Positions 49,452-58,958 of a stretch of DNA of 64,000 nt are shown here, piece after piece. Each line of letters starts with the position of its first letter. Within the stretch, counting starts at the first letter, position 1. The notes under the pieces are model-generated. The model saw only the letters and a program-made list of their open reading frames with translations, was not told the origin of the DNA and did no database searches. Source of the stretch: Lactobacillus isalae (GTDB lineage Bacteria > Bacillota > Bacilli > Lactobacillales > Lactobacillaceae); the NCBI RefSeq assembly GCF_947539375.1, contig NZ_OX443569.1:1116001-1180000 (forward strand). Direction: 5' to 3'. The position numbers were made by a program, and so were the translations under genes.

Positions 49452-51887
49452 TTACTGATCCTCGTCCTTTTCTGATGGAATAAGTACTTGTCTAGGTTTA
49501 GATCCCTCAGAAGGACCTACTATCCCCTTAGCTTCCATTGCGTCAACAATTCTTGCAGCACGATTATACCCAATTCTAAATCGGCGCTGAAGCATTGAAA
49601 CACTTGCTGACTGTTGTTTTCTTACCAAAGCTACTGCCTGATCATAGAATTCATCTTCAGGCTCATCTTCACTCTCTGTTTGACTGTCTGAATCATTTTT
49701 CGAAGGAATCATATCCTCGTTATAGACAGCTTCTTGTTGGTCCTTTACCCACGATACTATTTTTTCCACTTCATTTACAGAGATAAAGGCTCCTTGAACA
49801 CGTTCTGGCTTTGCAGCGCCTATTGGTAAAAAGAGCATATCTCCGCGTCCTAAAAGCTTTTCTGCACCAACTTGGTCCAAAATAGTTCTTGAATCTACAC
49901 CACTTGAAACAGCAAAAGATATTCTAGATGGAACGTTAGCCTTAATTAAACCAGTAATAACATCAACACTTGGTCTTTGGGTTGCTAAAATCATATGGAT
50001 TCCTGCTGCACGTGCCATCTGAGCTAAACGAACAATTGCATCTTCAACATCATGACCTGCAACCATCATTAAGTCACTTAACTCATCAACAATTACTACA
50101 ATATATGGTAATTTTTCCATTACTGAATTACTTTTATCAGCATTATTTTCATCTACCTTTTGATTATATTCAGTAATGTTACGAACGCCGCCCGCAGCAA
50201 AAAGCTGGTAGCGTCTTTCCATTTCCTTAACTGTTTTACGTAAGGCATTTGTTGCCAGTTTTGCATCAGTAACAACCGGAATTAGTAGGTGAGGAATTCC
50301 GTTATATACAGAAAGTTCAACCATCTTCGGATCAATTAAAACTAGCTTGACATCTTCGGGATAAGACTTCATTAAAATACTGGTAATAATTGTGTTAATT
50401 GCTACTGATTTACCAGATCCAGTAGAACCCGCAATTAATAAGTGGGGCATTTTACGTAAATCCGCTGAGATTACTTTTCCTTCGACATCCTTACCTAAAG
50501 GGACATCGAGTGAAATATCTTTTGCCTTTGTATCTTGATGTAGCATTACATCCTTAAAGGAAACAGCTGAAGTAGTTCGATTAGGAACTTCGATTCCAAT
50601 TAGAGGCTTACCAGGGATCGGTGCTTCAATACGTATATCTTTTGCAGCCAAAGCGAGAGCTAAATCGTCTGCTAAGTTTACAATCTTGCTTACCTTCACA
50701 CCAACTGCTGGTTGGACTTCATAACGTGTAACTGTTGGTCCTAAGACCGCCTTTTTTACAATAACATGTACGCCAAAGCTCTTAAAAGTAGACTCTAAAA
50801 CCTCTGTATTCTTTTGAATTAAAGCCTTATCTTGACTCTGATCAACACTTTTTACTGGTGCTAATAAATTAATTGGTGGCTTTTTATAATTTGCATTCTT
50901 AGGCTGGGAACTTTGCTTAGTTTCTAAATCACCATGATCAACATTCTGTAATTCTTGCTTCATCTTCTGATCTTCTTCAGCATAAGAATGTGAAATAGGC
51001 AAATCATCAGTAGCCGGTACTTGGACCTCTGGCTCAGGCGTAGCTGTTTCTTGAGAAACTTCAATCTTAGGCTCAAAATGAGGCATACTTTCAGCCTCAT
51101 TTTCACTATCCTTTGCATTTGATGAAGAAGGTTCATCAGTAAAATCAGCTGTACTTGGAAAAGTTGAATCATGATCATTTAAAGGATCGGTTAGTTTTTC
51201 ACGATTATTCAATTTTTCTTGCTTATTTTGCTCATGTTTCTCAACTAAATCATTGTATTTGCTCTTTAAAGCATTCCCAGCATCCTTATTTTTTTCAATT
51301 ACAAGCTGAGATCCCTTTTGAAAACCAGAAAGCAAAGTAGCAAATTTCACGTTGCAGATCATCAGTACGCCTACTAACATCATCAATAAAGAAATTACTT
51401 CTGATCCAACAATTCCTAAAATTGGAAAGACTAGTTGATAAAACATACTTCCGATAAAACCGCCACCAACTTTAGTTGTAATTTGGGCTCTTGAAAATTC
51501 CTCTCCAATTGATGTTAGAAAAGCGTTAACGAATCCCTGATGAATCATCATCTGATTAAAAACACGCGAGCTCTCCCAGAGAAGCAAACCTAAGTAAAAA
51601 ATTCCTAATCCGCCTCCCCTTTTTAAAGTAAAGCGAGGTGGTTGATCGTAAATTACCATTACTAAGCCAAATAGTCCTAGAATAATGCTAGCTAAGTAGT
51701 GACTATCCCCAACAAAAAAGCGAATTAAATTGATTAGTTGTTGACTAAATAAGCCGAAGTGAACGCAACTTAAAACTGCTACTAAAACAAGGATGATTCC
51801 TGTAATAACCCAATCCATACCTTGCTTTTTATTTTTAGTAGTTGACTTTTTCCTTCCTTTTGTCCTGCGTTTTCGCTTTTTAGCCAT
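49452..51887 (-). CDS. ftsK: DNA translocase FtsK/SpoIIIE
   Basis: 811 residues from ATG 51887 (AAGGTG upstream; a TTG one codon earlier is possible). N-terminal four membrane segments (about 25-190), an acidic/Pro/Gln-rich linker (about 200-330), the RecA-like motor with Walker A GSTGSGKS (about 485) and DELSDLMMV, and the C-terminal gamma winged helix (YDQAVALVRKQQSASVSMLQ) that reads KOPS-type sequences. Moves chromosome DNA through the closing septum. Confidence 0.96.
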   Translation of the reverse strand: MAKKRKRRTKGRKKSTTKNKKQGMDWVITGIILVLVAVLSCVHFGLFSQQLINLIRFFVGDSHYLASIILGLFGLVMVIYDQPPRFTLKRGGGLGIFYLGLLLWESSRVFNQMMIHQGFVNAFLTSIGEEFSRAQITTKVGGGFIGSMFYQLVFPILGIVGSEVISLLMMLVGVLMICNVKFATLLSGFQKGSQLVIEKNKDAGNALKSKYNDLVEKHEQNKQEKLNNREKLTDPLNDHDSTFPSTADFTDEPSSSNAKDSENEAESMPHFEPKIEVSQETATPEPEVQVPATDDLPISHSYAEEDQKMKQELQNVDHGDLETKQSSQPKNANYKKPPINLLAPVKSVDQSQDKALIQKNTEVLESTFKSFGVHVIVKKAVLGPTVTRYEVQPAVGVKVSKIVNLADDLALALAAKDIRIEAPIPGKPLIGIEVPNRTTSAVSFKDVMLHQDTKAKDISLDVPLGKDVEGKVISADLRKMPHLLIAGSTGSGKSVAINTIITSILMKSYPEDVKLVLIDPKMVELSVYNGIPHLLIPVVTDAKLATNALRKTVKEMERRYQLFAAGGVRNITEYNQKVDENNADKSNSVMEKLPYIVVIVDELSDLMMVAGHDVEDAIVRLAQMARAAGIHMILATQRPSVDVITGLIKANVPSRISFAVSSGVDSRTILDQVGAEKLLGRGDMLFLPIGAAKPERVQGAFISVNEVEKIVSWVKDQQEAVYNEDMIPSKNDSDSQTESEDEPEDEFYDQAVALVRKQQSASVSMLQRRFRIGYNRAARIVDAMEAKGIVGPSEGSKPRQVLIPSEKDEDQ

Positions 51888-51908
51888 CAAGACACCTTCT
51901 CAATCTTT

Positions 51909-52343
51909 TTAATTATCATCTTTATTATTTCGATCATCTTTATTCAATTCATTAAAGTTTGATTTAAAGCTCAAGTTAACAGGATGATCTAATGTTAATT
52001 GTGTAATTTCATAAGTTAAAGTTTCAATTTGTTCAACTAATGGTCTAGAAAGCAATTGATAATCAGATGGTTCTAAATCTGAACCGTCACCAAAGTAATC
52101 AATAAATTGAACAACTCTTGTAATTACGCCGCTAACAGTAAAATCACCAGGTGCTGGAGCAACTTCAAAAGGAACGGCAATTTCAAAATACTTGCCATTC
52201 TTACCTTCATCTTGACTACCATCATCTAAATCTTGATAGACTTGTCTCAATGAAACATTAACTTCATTTTTTACCTTTTGCTCATCGTTTAAATCGTAGT
52301 GAAAAGAACGCACTACAATTGGGGTCATATTTTTAAAATCCAT
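51909..52343 (-). CDS. DUF1149 family protein
   Basis: 144 residues with no membrane span or signal peptide. The opening VVRSFHYD followed by the conserved region FEIAVPFEVAPAPGDFTVSGVITRVVQF (read in parts) fits the DUF1149 family found in lactic acid bacteria. The pattern suggests a beta-rich fold similar to SecB-like proteins, which is inference only. It lies 3 bp after trmL and before ftsK; function unknown. Confidence 0.75.
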   Translation of the reverse strand: MDFKNMTPIVVRSFHYDLNDEQKVKNEVNVSLRQVYQDLDDGSQDEGKNGKYFEIAVPFEVAPAPGDFTVSGVITRVVQFIDYFGDGSDLEPSDYQLLSRPLVEQIETLTYEITQLTLDHPVNLSFKSNFNELNKDDRNNKDDN

Positions 52344-52345
52344 CT

Positions 52346-52903
52346 TTAATTATCTCCTAAATTTCTTTCATATCGTTCTGGACGATTATAGTTATCTTTT
52401 AGCTTATCATTTTCATAATGGTGACTCTTTTCCATATTTGGAAAGCCTTGCTGCCTTAAAGCTTCTAAAAGAACCATCGCAACTGAATTAGATAAATTAT
52501 AGCAGCGAATATTATCAGACATAGGAATTCTTAAATTACGGTCATAATATTCTCTCATAAACGTTTCTGGCAAACCCGTAGTTTCTTTACCAAAAACAAA
52601 ATAATAATCTTTATCAGGATCAGTATAGTCTACCTGAGCATAATTTTTGGAAGAAAATTTTGAAATTAGATACATTTCATCATTCGGACCAAGAGTACTT
52701 AAAAAAGCATCTAAGTCATCATGCATTCTAATATCTACCTTATCCCAGTAATCTAGCCCAGCACGTTTCATCTTTTTATTATCAATTTGAAAACCAAGTG
52801 GTTCAATTAAATCTAAAACTGTATTAGTTCCAGCACAAGTACGAGCAATATTTCCTGTATTTGCTGGCATTAATGGTTCGTAAAGTACAACATGATTTGT
52901 CAT
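52346..52903 (-). CDS. trmL: tRNA (cytidine(34)-2'-O)-methyltransferase (TrmL, SpoU family)
   Basis: 185 residues from ATG 52903 (AGAGGAG 6-7 bp upstream); the longer frame would start inside the terminator hairpin. SPOUT knot enzyme that methylates the wobble ribose of tRNA-Leu. SPOUT motifs are NTGNIARTC near the N-terminus, FGKETTGLPETF, and the C-terminal IPMSDNIRCYNLSNSVAM, which is characteristic of TrmL. The gene directly follows a terminator hairpin with no space for a promoter. Confidence 0.93.
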   Translation of the reverse strand: MTNHVVLYEPLMPANTGNIARTCAGTNTVLDLIEPLGFQIDNKKMKRAGLDYWDKVDIRMHDDLDAFLSTLGPNDEMYLISKFSSKNYAQVDYTDPDKDYYFVFGKETTGLPETFMREYYDRNLRIPMSDNIRCYNLSNSVAMVLLEALRQQGFPNMEKSHHYENDKLKDNYNRPERYERNLGDN

Positions 52904-52917
52904 AAAAAACTCCTCTT

Positions 52918-52958
52918 GTAAAAAAACGCAGCACCTGTAAGAGGGCAAGTGCCACGTT
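52918..52958 (-). terminator. Terminator hairpin between the AI-2E-type permease gene and trmL
   Basis: Minus strand AACGTGGCACTTG/CAGGTGCTGCGTT pair over 13 positions with three G-U pairs, followed by seven T. The wobble pairs exist only in minus-strand RNA. The trmL ribosome binding site lies a few bases downstream. Confidence 0.78.
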
Positions 52959-52974
52959 CAATTCTATTTTTATT

Positions 52975-54156
52975 CTACTCTTTAGCCTTTTGATTATCAT
53001 CATCTGATGCTGATATCTCATCATAAAGATTAGAAATCTTACGATAATAATTAAATAGTCTAGTTACAATAATTTTAATTACGGCATAAACCGGAATTGC
53101 AAAGATTACTCCCCAAAGGCCAGCAACTGCACTTGCTCCAATTAACAACAAAATAGTCGTAACAGGATTCATATTCATCTTATTTCCCATTACTAATGGA
53201 GAAATCACACGTCCTTCAAGGGTTTGTTCAATCGCAAAGACTATTAAAACCTTAATTAACATCATTGGTGAGCTAATTAGTCCTAAAATGATCGCTGGAA
53301 TAAAGGCAATAAAAGTTCCAAAATAAGGAATCATATTTAAAACCCCAGCTAAGACAGCTAATGTAATTCCGTAATTTAGGCCAATTACAGAATATCCAAT
53401 AGCAAACATTACCCCAACCCAGAAAGCAACCGTAATTTGACCTCTAATGTAAGAAGCAACTGCTCCATTAATATCACTAAGTAAGCTTGAAAAACTTGGT
53501 TGTAATCTTTGAGGTGCAAATTTAGTTACATAAGGATTTAAACGATGTCCATCTTTTAACATAAAGAATAAAACAAAGGGTGCTGTTAACAATGTCATAA
53601 AAATCATCGTAATTACATTAACAGCGGAAGATAAATTACTCAAAGCCACATTAAAGCTATCTTGACCGGTTTTGAACATCTTAGTCTGAGCATCAGAAAT
53701 AGCTTGATTAATACCTCCACGAACTCCATTTAGCCGTGGATCGCGAATCATTTTCTCAAAACCCTTTTGCGCGTCTTTCCAATAAGCTGGCCAATTTTTT
53801 ACTAAAGAATCAGTTTGATGTTGGATGATTGGGATTAAAGTATTAATAATCCATATTAAGCCACCTACTACAATTACAAATAATAAAATAATTGTAATAA
53901 TTCGTGGTACTTTTAATTTCTTTTCCATCCAATCAACTACTGGATCCATTAAATAATATTGAATCGATGCAACCAAAATTGGCGGTAAAATTGCATTGAA
54001 AAATGTCCAAAATGGATTTAACACAAAAGAAATTTGGTTAAATACCAAAATGATTAAGAAGAACAACAAAATATTAAGTAAGGCTATACTAAAACGGTTG
54101 TTTAAAAACCACTTAACAAAAAAGTTGTTCTTCTGATGATGTTTTTCTACACCCAT
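52975..54156 (-). CDS. AI-2E family transporter (YdbI/TqsA-like membrane protein)
   Basis: 393 residues, about eight membrane segments, with the family features PILVASIQYYLMDPVVDWMEKK, GLIWIINTLIP, IRGQITVAFWVG and the C-terminal LVMGNKMNMNPVTTILLLIG (19-20 residue stretches). Members include the AI-2 exporter TqsA and Na+/H+ antiporter-like proteins, so the transported species is not predictable. Ends in a charged cytoplasmic tail (SASDDDNQKAKE). It follows the IIA(Gut)-like gene by 11 bp. Confidence 0.85.
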   Translation of the reverse strand: MGVEKHHQKNNFFVKWFLNNRFSIALLNILLFFLIILVFNQISFVLNPFWTFFNAILPPILVASIQYYLMDPVVDWMEKKLKVPRIITIILLFVIVVGGLIWIINTLIPIIQHQTDSLVKNWPAYWKDAQKGFEKMIRDPRLNGVRGGINQAISDAQTKMFKTGQDSFNVALSNLSSAVNVITMIFMTLLTAPFVLFFMLKDGHRLNPYVTKFAPQRLQPSFSSLLSDINGAVASYIRGQITVAFWVGVMFAIGYSVIGLNYGITLAVLAGVLNMIPYFGTFIAFIPAIILGLISSPMMLIKVLIVFAIEQTLEGRVISPLVMGNKMNMNPVTTILLLIGASAVAGLWGVIFAIPVYAVIKIIVTRLFNYYRKISNLYDEISASDDDNQKAKE

Positions 54157-54167
54157 AGCTTCCCCTC

Positions 54168-54548
54168 TTATCTATGTTCGTAGGTGATCCAATCGCCTAA
54201 CTTAAATTCAGGCATCTTTTCTTTTGGATCTTTTTCTAAATAAATTGCATTTGTCATTGGCTTTTTTGGAACTTCATCAGTAAATACCAAAGTTGCATGT
54301 CCAATCGCCTGCATGTTCATTTGCACCATTGGTCCAACATATAAAGCTAAATAAGTAGTCCCATCAATCGTAATTGAATCATCTTTTTTAAAAACAAACT
54401 TTTCTACAGAAGTTGCCTGATCAAACTTTTGTAACACAGCAACATCCCTTAATTTATCAGTTGCTTTGTTATCAAATAAAATTACGATATTATCATTTGG
54501 ATCTAACGCTTCTGATCCGATAGCAGTAATTGTAGAATTCCATTTCAT
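54168..54548 (-). CDS. PTS glucitol/sorbitol IIA(Gut)-like protein lacking the phosphorylation histidine
   Basis: 126 residues from ATG 54548 with GAGG 9 bp upstream; a TTG 9 bases earlier abuts the GAGG. It aligns along its length with E. coli SrlB (recalled sequence): STITAIGSEAL, DSITIDGTTY, IGHATLVF and a C-terminal LGDWITYE. The SrlB active-site segment FIHCHGEL corresponds to VLQKFDQA (about 38-45), with no histidine; the only ones are His83 and His125. So phosphotransfer looks lost. Operon partner of the AI-2E-type permease; role unknown. Confidence 0.72.
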   Translation of the reverse strand: MKWNSTITAIGSEALDPNDNIVILFDNKATDKLRDVAVLQKFDQATSVEKFVFKKDDSITIDGTTYLALYVGPMVQMNMQAIGHATLVFTDEVPKKPMTNAIYLEKDPKEKMPEFKLGDWITYEHR

Positions 54549-54681
54549 TTTTATCAACCTCTTTTATTAAATTTTACCATATCGCTTTGCCCAGTCGATA
54601 ATACTTAATTAGAATTGCCTATTTAGGTTAAAAGGTAGAAAATAAATATGTTATGGAAAGTTTTTATCAGGAGGTAAAAAT

Positions 54682-55704
54682 ATGAAAGTTTGGTTTGGTG
54701 GCTATACTAGTCATGACTCAAAAGGAATTTATACAGCTAATGTAGAAAATGATGGAACTGATATTAAGCTAGCTGATATTAAAAATATTGTTGAACTTGA
54801 GCGACCAACTTATTTTCAATTAGTCGGTGATTTATTATTTACTATCATCCAAAAAGATAATCAAGGTGGAATTGCTTCTTACCGAATTAAAGATGGAAAA
54901 GCAGAGCAATTAGATGTTTATCTTCATGATGGTGCTTCACCTTGTTATATTAGCGTTGATCCAGAAAAGCATTTGATTTTTACTGCAAACTATCATTTAG
55001 CAACTATTAACGTATTTTCTTACGACGAAAACGGAAAATTAACTTTTATTACCAATGACAAGCATGAAGGACATGGACCAAGAGTTGAGCAAGATCAAGC
55101 TCACCCACACTTCTTTGATGAGACCCCTGCTGGCAACTTAGTTTCATGTGACTTGGGAATTGATGCAGTTGATTTTTATAAGTTAGACGGAGATAAGCTA
55201 AAACATCTTGCTCGCTATCAAATGGAGAAAGGTTTCGGTACTCGTCACATCACCTTCTCACCAGATGGTAAAACTATGTATATTGTTGGCGAATTATCCA
55301 GCCAAGTTAATGTTGCGCACTTAAACGAAAATACCTGGGAAATTGAAAATGTTGCAACTTACAAGACCATCCCTGATAACTTCACTGAACATAATGGCGC
55401 TGCAGCAATTAGAATTTCTAAAGATGGAAAATTCATCTACGTTTCTAATCGTGGTCACGATTCAATTACAGTCTTCAAAGTTTTAGACAATGGCGAACTT
55501 GAATTAACACAAAGAGTTTCTGTCTTTGGTTCATTCCCACGTGACTTTAACTGGGATAAGAGTGAAAAATACCTTGTTGTAGCTAACCAAAATACTAATA
55601 ATGCTACCTTATATCGTAGAAACTCCGAAATTGGTAGTTTAACTCCACTTCAAAAAGATATTCCTGTTCCTGAAGCTACACGAGTATTATTTGAAGAAAA
55701 TTAA
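54682..55704 (+). CDS. pgl: 6-phosphogluconolactonase-type lactonase (seven-bladed propeller)
   Basis: 340 residues. Repeated blade sequences such as YISVDPEKHLIFTANYHLAT, HITFSPDGKTMYIVGELSSQ and RISKDGKFIYVSNRGHDSI mark the YbhE/Pgl family. The N-terminal WFGGYTS is typical. It would hydrolyse 6-phosphogluconolactone to 6-phosphogluconate in the oxidative pentose phosphate branch; other lactones are possible. Cytoplasmic, no signal peptide. AGGAGG ribosome binding site; monocistronic. Confidence 0.88.
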   Translation: MKVWFGGYTSHDSKGIYTANVENDGTDIKLADIKNIVELERPTYFQLVGDLLFTIIQKDNQGGIASYRIKDGKAEQLDVYLHDGASPCYISVDPEKHLIFTANYHLATINVFSYDENGKLTFITNDKHEGHGPRVEQDQAHPHFFDETPAGNLVSCDLGIDAVDFYKLDGDKLKHLARYQMEKGFGTRHITFSPDGKTMYIVGELSSQVNVAHLNENTWEIENVATYKTIPDNFTEHNGAAAIRISKDGKFIYVSNRGHDSITVFKVLDNGELELTQRVSVFGSFPRDFNWDKSEKYLVVANQNTNNATLYRRNSEIGSLTPLQKDIPVPEATRVLFEEN

Positions 55705-55743
55705 ACTATTTATCTGATTATCTAAAATAAATAATTTATATTT

Positions 55744-55768
55744 AGCCATGATTATTCATGGCTTTTCT
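55744..55768 (+). terminator. Terminator of pgl
   Basis: Perfect AGCCATGA/TCATGGCT stem with a 4-nt loop and following T-rich run. Confidence 0.8.
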
Positions 55769-55796
55769 TTATTCAGAAAGAAGTGAATAAAATTCA

Positions 55797-57017
55797 ATGC
55801 AAAACAAAGCAACTGATAAACTTTCACCATTCAAAGAATTAACAACAGAACAAAAAAATTTAATTTCTCAAATTCTTAATTTTACTGACCAACATCTTCA
55901 TAAAAATTTTCCAGCTGTTTTTACTATCTATGGGGATGCTGGTACGGGAAAAAGCGTAGTTCTTTCTTCCCTTTTTGATCAAATTCAAAAAATGCGACAT
56001 AACAAAAATAGTAATTTCTACCAGACCAATAACTATTTTCTTGTTAATCACCCTGAAATTCTTAAGGTTTACCGTCAAATTGCGGGTGAACTACCAGAAC
56101 TATTAAAGAAAAACTTTCAACGTCCAACTAGTTTTATCAATCAACTGGATAAGAAAAATGAAAAAGCCGATGTAGTCATTATCGATGAAGCACATCTACT
56201 CCTTTCAAAGCCTGATCACTACAACAATTTTTATCACGAAAATCAATTAGTAGAAATCATCAAAAGAAGTAAGATAGTGGTTCTCGTCTTTGATCCTTAC
56301 CAAGTCTTAAAAATGAAAACTCTCTGGACAAAAGACCGCTTAGAAAAAATTACCAAGCTCTATCCGCATCAAACATATTATTTAAAACATCAATTTAGAA
56401 TGAATGCTTCGCCAGATTTAATAGATTGGTTCAATTCTTTCACTGAAAACCAAATTATTAAACCTATTCCTGAAAATGCAATTGAAAATTATGATTTTCG
56501 TATTTTTAAAGATGCTGAAGAAATGAGAAAAGAAATAGTTAAGCGAAATAATGAAGTAGGATTAAGCAGAATTCTTTCTACATCAGGTTATCCCTCAACC
56601 TTAGACGGTGGTAAGCATTATATCCACGAAGGTAAATTTAAAATGCCATGGGATCAATATAACTACACGGCTACACCTTGGGCAGAAATTCCAGAAACTA
56701 TTAATGAAGTAGGATCAATCTACACATGCCAGGGTTTTGATCTAAACTATACCGGTATTATTATTGGGCCACCAATCAGTCAGCTGCCTAATCAAAATAA
56801 AATTCAAGTTAACCTAGATAAAATTACCGATATCGAAATGTTCAAAAAAAGAAAAGATTTGACTGATCCTGATGAAATTAAGAATTTAGAAGAAAGAATG
56901 GTTCTTAATTCTTTAAATGTTTTATTTAAACGGGGAATTAAAGGAACTTATATCTATGCACATGATCCTTTACTTAGAAAAACATTAGTTTCTATGTTTA
57001 AAGAAATAGAGCAATAA
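55797..57017 (+). CDS. DUF2075-type P-loop ATPase/helicase-like protein
   Basis: 406 residues. Walker A GDAGTGKS at 46-53, Walker B VVIIDEAH at 126-133, sensor-like LVFDPYQ, the KHQFRMN motif and the C-terminal GSIYTCQGFDLNYTGIIIG, together matching DUF2075, related to superfamily-1 helicases and Schlafen-type ATPases. No nuclease or methylase domain is attached and no partner gene is adjacent. The ribosome binding site is weak (AGAAGTGA). Function unknown. Confidence 0.78.
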   Translation: MQNKATDKLSPFKELTTEQKNLISQILNFTDQHLHKNFPAVFTIYGDAGTGKSVVLSSLFDQIQKMRHNKNSNFYQTNNYFLVNHPEILKVYRQIAGELPELLKKNFQRPTSFINQLDKKNEKADVVIIDEAHLLLSKPDHYNNFYHENQLVEIIKRSKIVVLVFDPYQVLKMKTLWTKDRLEKITKLYPHQTYYLKHQFRMNASPDLIDWFNSFTENQIIKPIPENAIENYDFRIFKDAEEMRKEIVKRNNEVGLSRILSTSGYPSTLDGGKHYIHEGKFKMPWDQYNYTATPWAEIPETINEVGSIYTCQGFDLNYTGIIIGPPISQLPNQNKIQVNLDKITDIEMFKKRKDLTDPDEIKNLEERMVLNSLNVLFKRGIKGTYIYAHDPLLRKTLVSMFKEIEQ

Positions 57018-57053
57018 AAATAGGCGATAGCACTACACCATCGCCTATTTTCT
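57017..57053. terminator. Bidirectional terminator between the DUF2075 gene and ohyA
   Basis: Perfect AAAATAGGCGAT/ATCGCCTATTTT stem around an 11-nt loop, between convergent genes. Confidence 0.87.
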
Positions 57054-57083
57054 TAATTCTCATTAAAATAAATTGTTACATCT

Positions 57084-58859
57084 TTAAATCAAGTTTGCTT
57101 CTGCCAGCAATTCTTCAATCCAGGTTCCTTTAATCTTCTTCATCCCTGCTTTGACAGCTAATTTTTCAGGTAAAGCCATCTCTTGGTCTGCTAACTTCTT
57201 CTTATCAGACATGTAGTACATTGCCCGGAGTAATTCACGAATATCGTAGACAGAATCCCAAACTTCTGGTACTCCACGATCTACATTAAGCAAGGTATAA
57301 ACTGACTCCATTGCAGTTCTAACTGAATATTCTGTAGTAAATACAGTATCTCTAGTAGGACTTTCTGCAAAGTTACCAATAAATGCTAAATTTTTTGATC
57401 CTTCTGGAACAACTGCTGGACGGTCACCATCATGACGAGGCATGAAGTAACTTGTAATGTAAGGCATATATACTGGAACAGTATTCATATTTTCTTCTGA
57501 AGAAAGTTCTTTAATTTCACTTTCTGGAACGCCTAAATGATAAAGCATTTCTTCAGCAATTTCTTGACCAGTACAGTCGACAACCTTCTTCTTAATATAA
57601 TTTCCTTCAGTATCTGAATATAAAGCATAAATCCAAACTACAATTTCATTTGGTTTTTGAGTTGGGAAGTGAGGTTGACGGTGAATAGTAAAACTTAAGC
57701 CCCAGTTAGAATCAGTAACTGTGATAATGCCACCAGTGTTTACTTTTCCATCATATAAACTACGTTTAGTTAATCTTTCAAAGTAAGGAGCTACTTTCTT
57801 ATTCTTCAAGGTTGTCGTTGCGGAAACAAACCACGACTTCTCTGGCAAGTTTTCACTAAAAACATCAGGATGACCAAATGCTGGGTCTTGCTTAGCCAAG
57901 TTCTCCCATAATTTCCATGAACCACCTTTAGCATGAGTAATTGGAGCTGGAGTTGTTTGATTACCATAAGTTGAACTTTCAGTAATCGATCCGTTAGTCA
58001 CAAATACAAGATCATTTTCAGTCAAATCAATATCTTCTTGCTTGCCATCTTTCTTCATGACAATCTTTTTAGCAACCTTTTCATTGCCTTCGTGATCAAC
58101 CAAAACATTTTCTACTTGAACACCATATTCAAACTTAACACCATGATCCTTTAAGTATTTAAGTAGTGGCTTTACCATAGAATCGTATTGGTCATATTTA
58201 TTGAATTTCAAAGCAGTAAAGTCTGGTAACCCATCAATATGGTGGATGAAACGCATGCAGTACCGTCTCATTTCTGAAAGAGAATGCCACTTTTCAAAAG
58301 CAAACATTGTTGACCAATAAGTCCAGAAATTAGTTTCGAAAAATTCAGGTGAGAACCATTCTTCAATCGTCTTTCCTTGAATTTCAGATTCTGGCGTCAA
58401 AATCAACTTAACAATTTCACTAGCATGAGAACCTAATTGATACTGACCATCTGTTGGCAATTCATTACCACGTTTATGAATTAAACGACAGTTTGAGGAG
58501 TTAGGATCTTCTTTATCAAGCCAGTAATACTCATCTAAGTAAGATGCTCCTGGTATTCTCAAGGATGGAACAGAACGGTACATATCCCACATACATTCAA
58601 AGTGATCTTCCATTTCACGACCACCGCGAACTACAAATCCAGCATTAGGACGTTTAGTTCCGTCTAATGATCCTCCAGCAACGTCTAATTCCTCTAAAAT
58701 ATGAATTTTATCACCGGCCATTTTTGCATCCCTAACTAAGAAGAATGCTGTTGAAAGACCAGCTAATCCACTACCAATAATATAAGCAGATTTTTTATCT
58801 ACATCTGCTGGCTTTTTCGTATCTGCAAAAGCTTCATAGTTTCCCTTTGAATAATACAT
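57084..58859 (-). CDS. ohyA: Oleate hydratase (MCRA family)
   Basis: 591 residues, usual length. FAD-dependent enzyme that hydrates cis-9 unsaturated fatty acids such as oleate to 10-hydroxystearate; in lactobacilli it is linked to fatty-acid detoxification. FAD motif [17 protein letters not shown] at about 25-41, [31 protein letters not shown] and [20 protein letters not shown] are typical. The protein lacks a signal peptide and is probably peripheral to the membrane. Monocistronic with its own promoter. Confidence 0.95.
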   Translation of the reverse strand: MYYSKGNYEAFADTKKPADVDKKSAYIIGSGLAGLSTAFFLVRDAKMAGDKIHILEELDVAGGSLDGTKRPNAGFVVRGGREMEDHFECMWDMYRSVPSLRIPGASYLDEYYWLDKEDPNSSNCRLIHKRGNELPTDGQYQLGSHASEIVKLILTPESEIQGKTIEEWFSPEFFETNFWTYWSTMFAFEKWHSLSEMRRYCMRFIHHIDGLPDFTALKFNKYDQYDSMVKPLLKYLKDHGVKFEYGVQVENVLVDHEGNEKVAKKIVMKKDGKQEDIDLTENDLVFVTNGSITESSTYGNQTTPAPITHAKGGSWKLWENLAKQDPAFGHPDVFSENLPEKSWFVSATTTLKNKKVAPYFERLTKRSLYDGKVNTGGIITVTDSNWGLSFTIHRQPHFPTQKPNEIVVWIYALYSDTEGNYIKKKVVDCTGQEIAEEMLYHLGVPESEIKELSSEENMNTVPVYMPYITSYFMPRHDGDRPAVVPEGSKNLAFIGNFAESPTRDTVFTTEYSVRTAMESVYTLLNVDRGVPEVWDSVYDIRELLRAMYYMSDKKKLADQEMALPEKLAVKAGMKKIKGTWIEELLAEANLI

Positions 58860-58911
58860 ACAAGTGATCCTCTTTTCTATATTAGGATAGTATTAACACT
58901 TCTTATATTCA

Positions 58912-58940
58912 ATTCTATGTAAAGCGGTTTCAATAGTCAA
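58912..58940 (-). promoter_or_regulatory. ohyA promoter with cre-like 15-mer in the spacer
   Basis: Minus strand: -35 TTGACT (58940-58935), 17-bp spacer, -10 TAGAAT (58917-58912). The spacer on the plus strand reads TGTAAAGCGGTTTCA, cre-like but one base longer than the consensus. Confidence 0.65.
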
Positions 58941-58958
58941 TGTATTTGGCTATTATAT

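Noticed and set aside
55797-57017. New antiphage defence system
   Set aside because: A single DUF2075 ATPase with housekeeping neighbours and no effector gene; the context gives no support.
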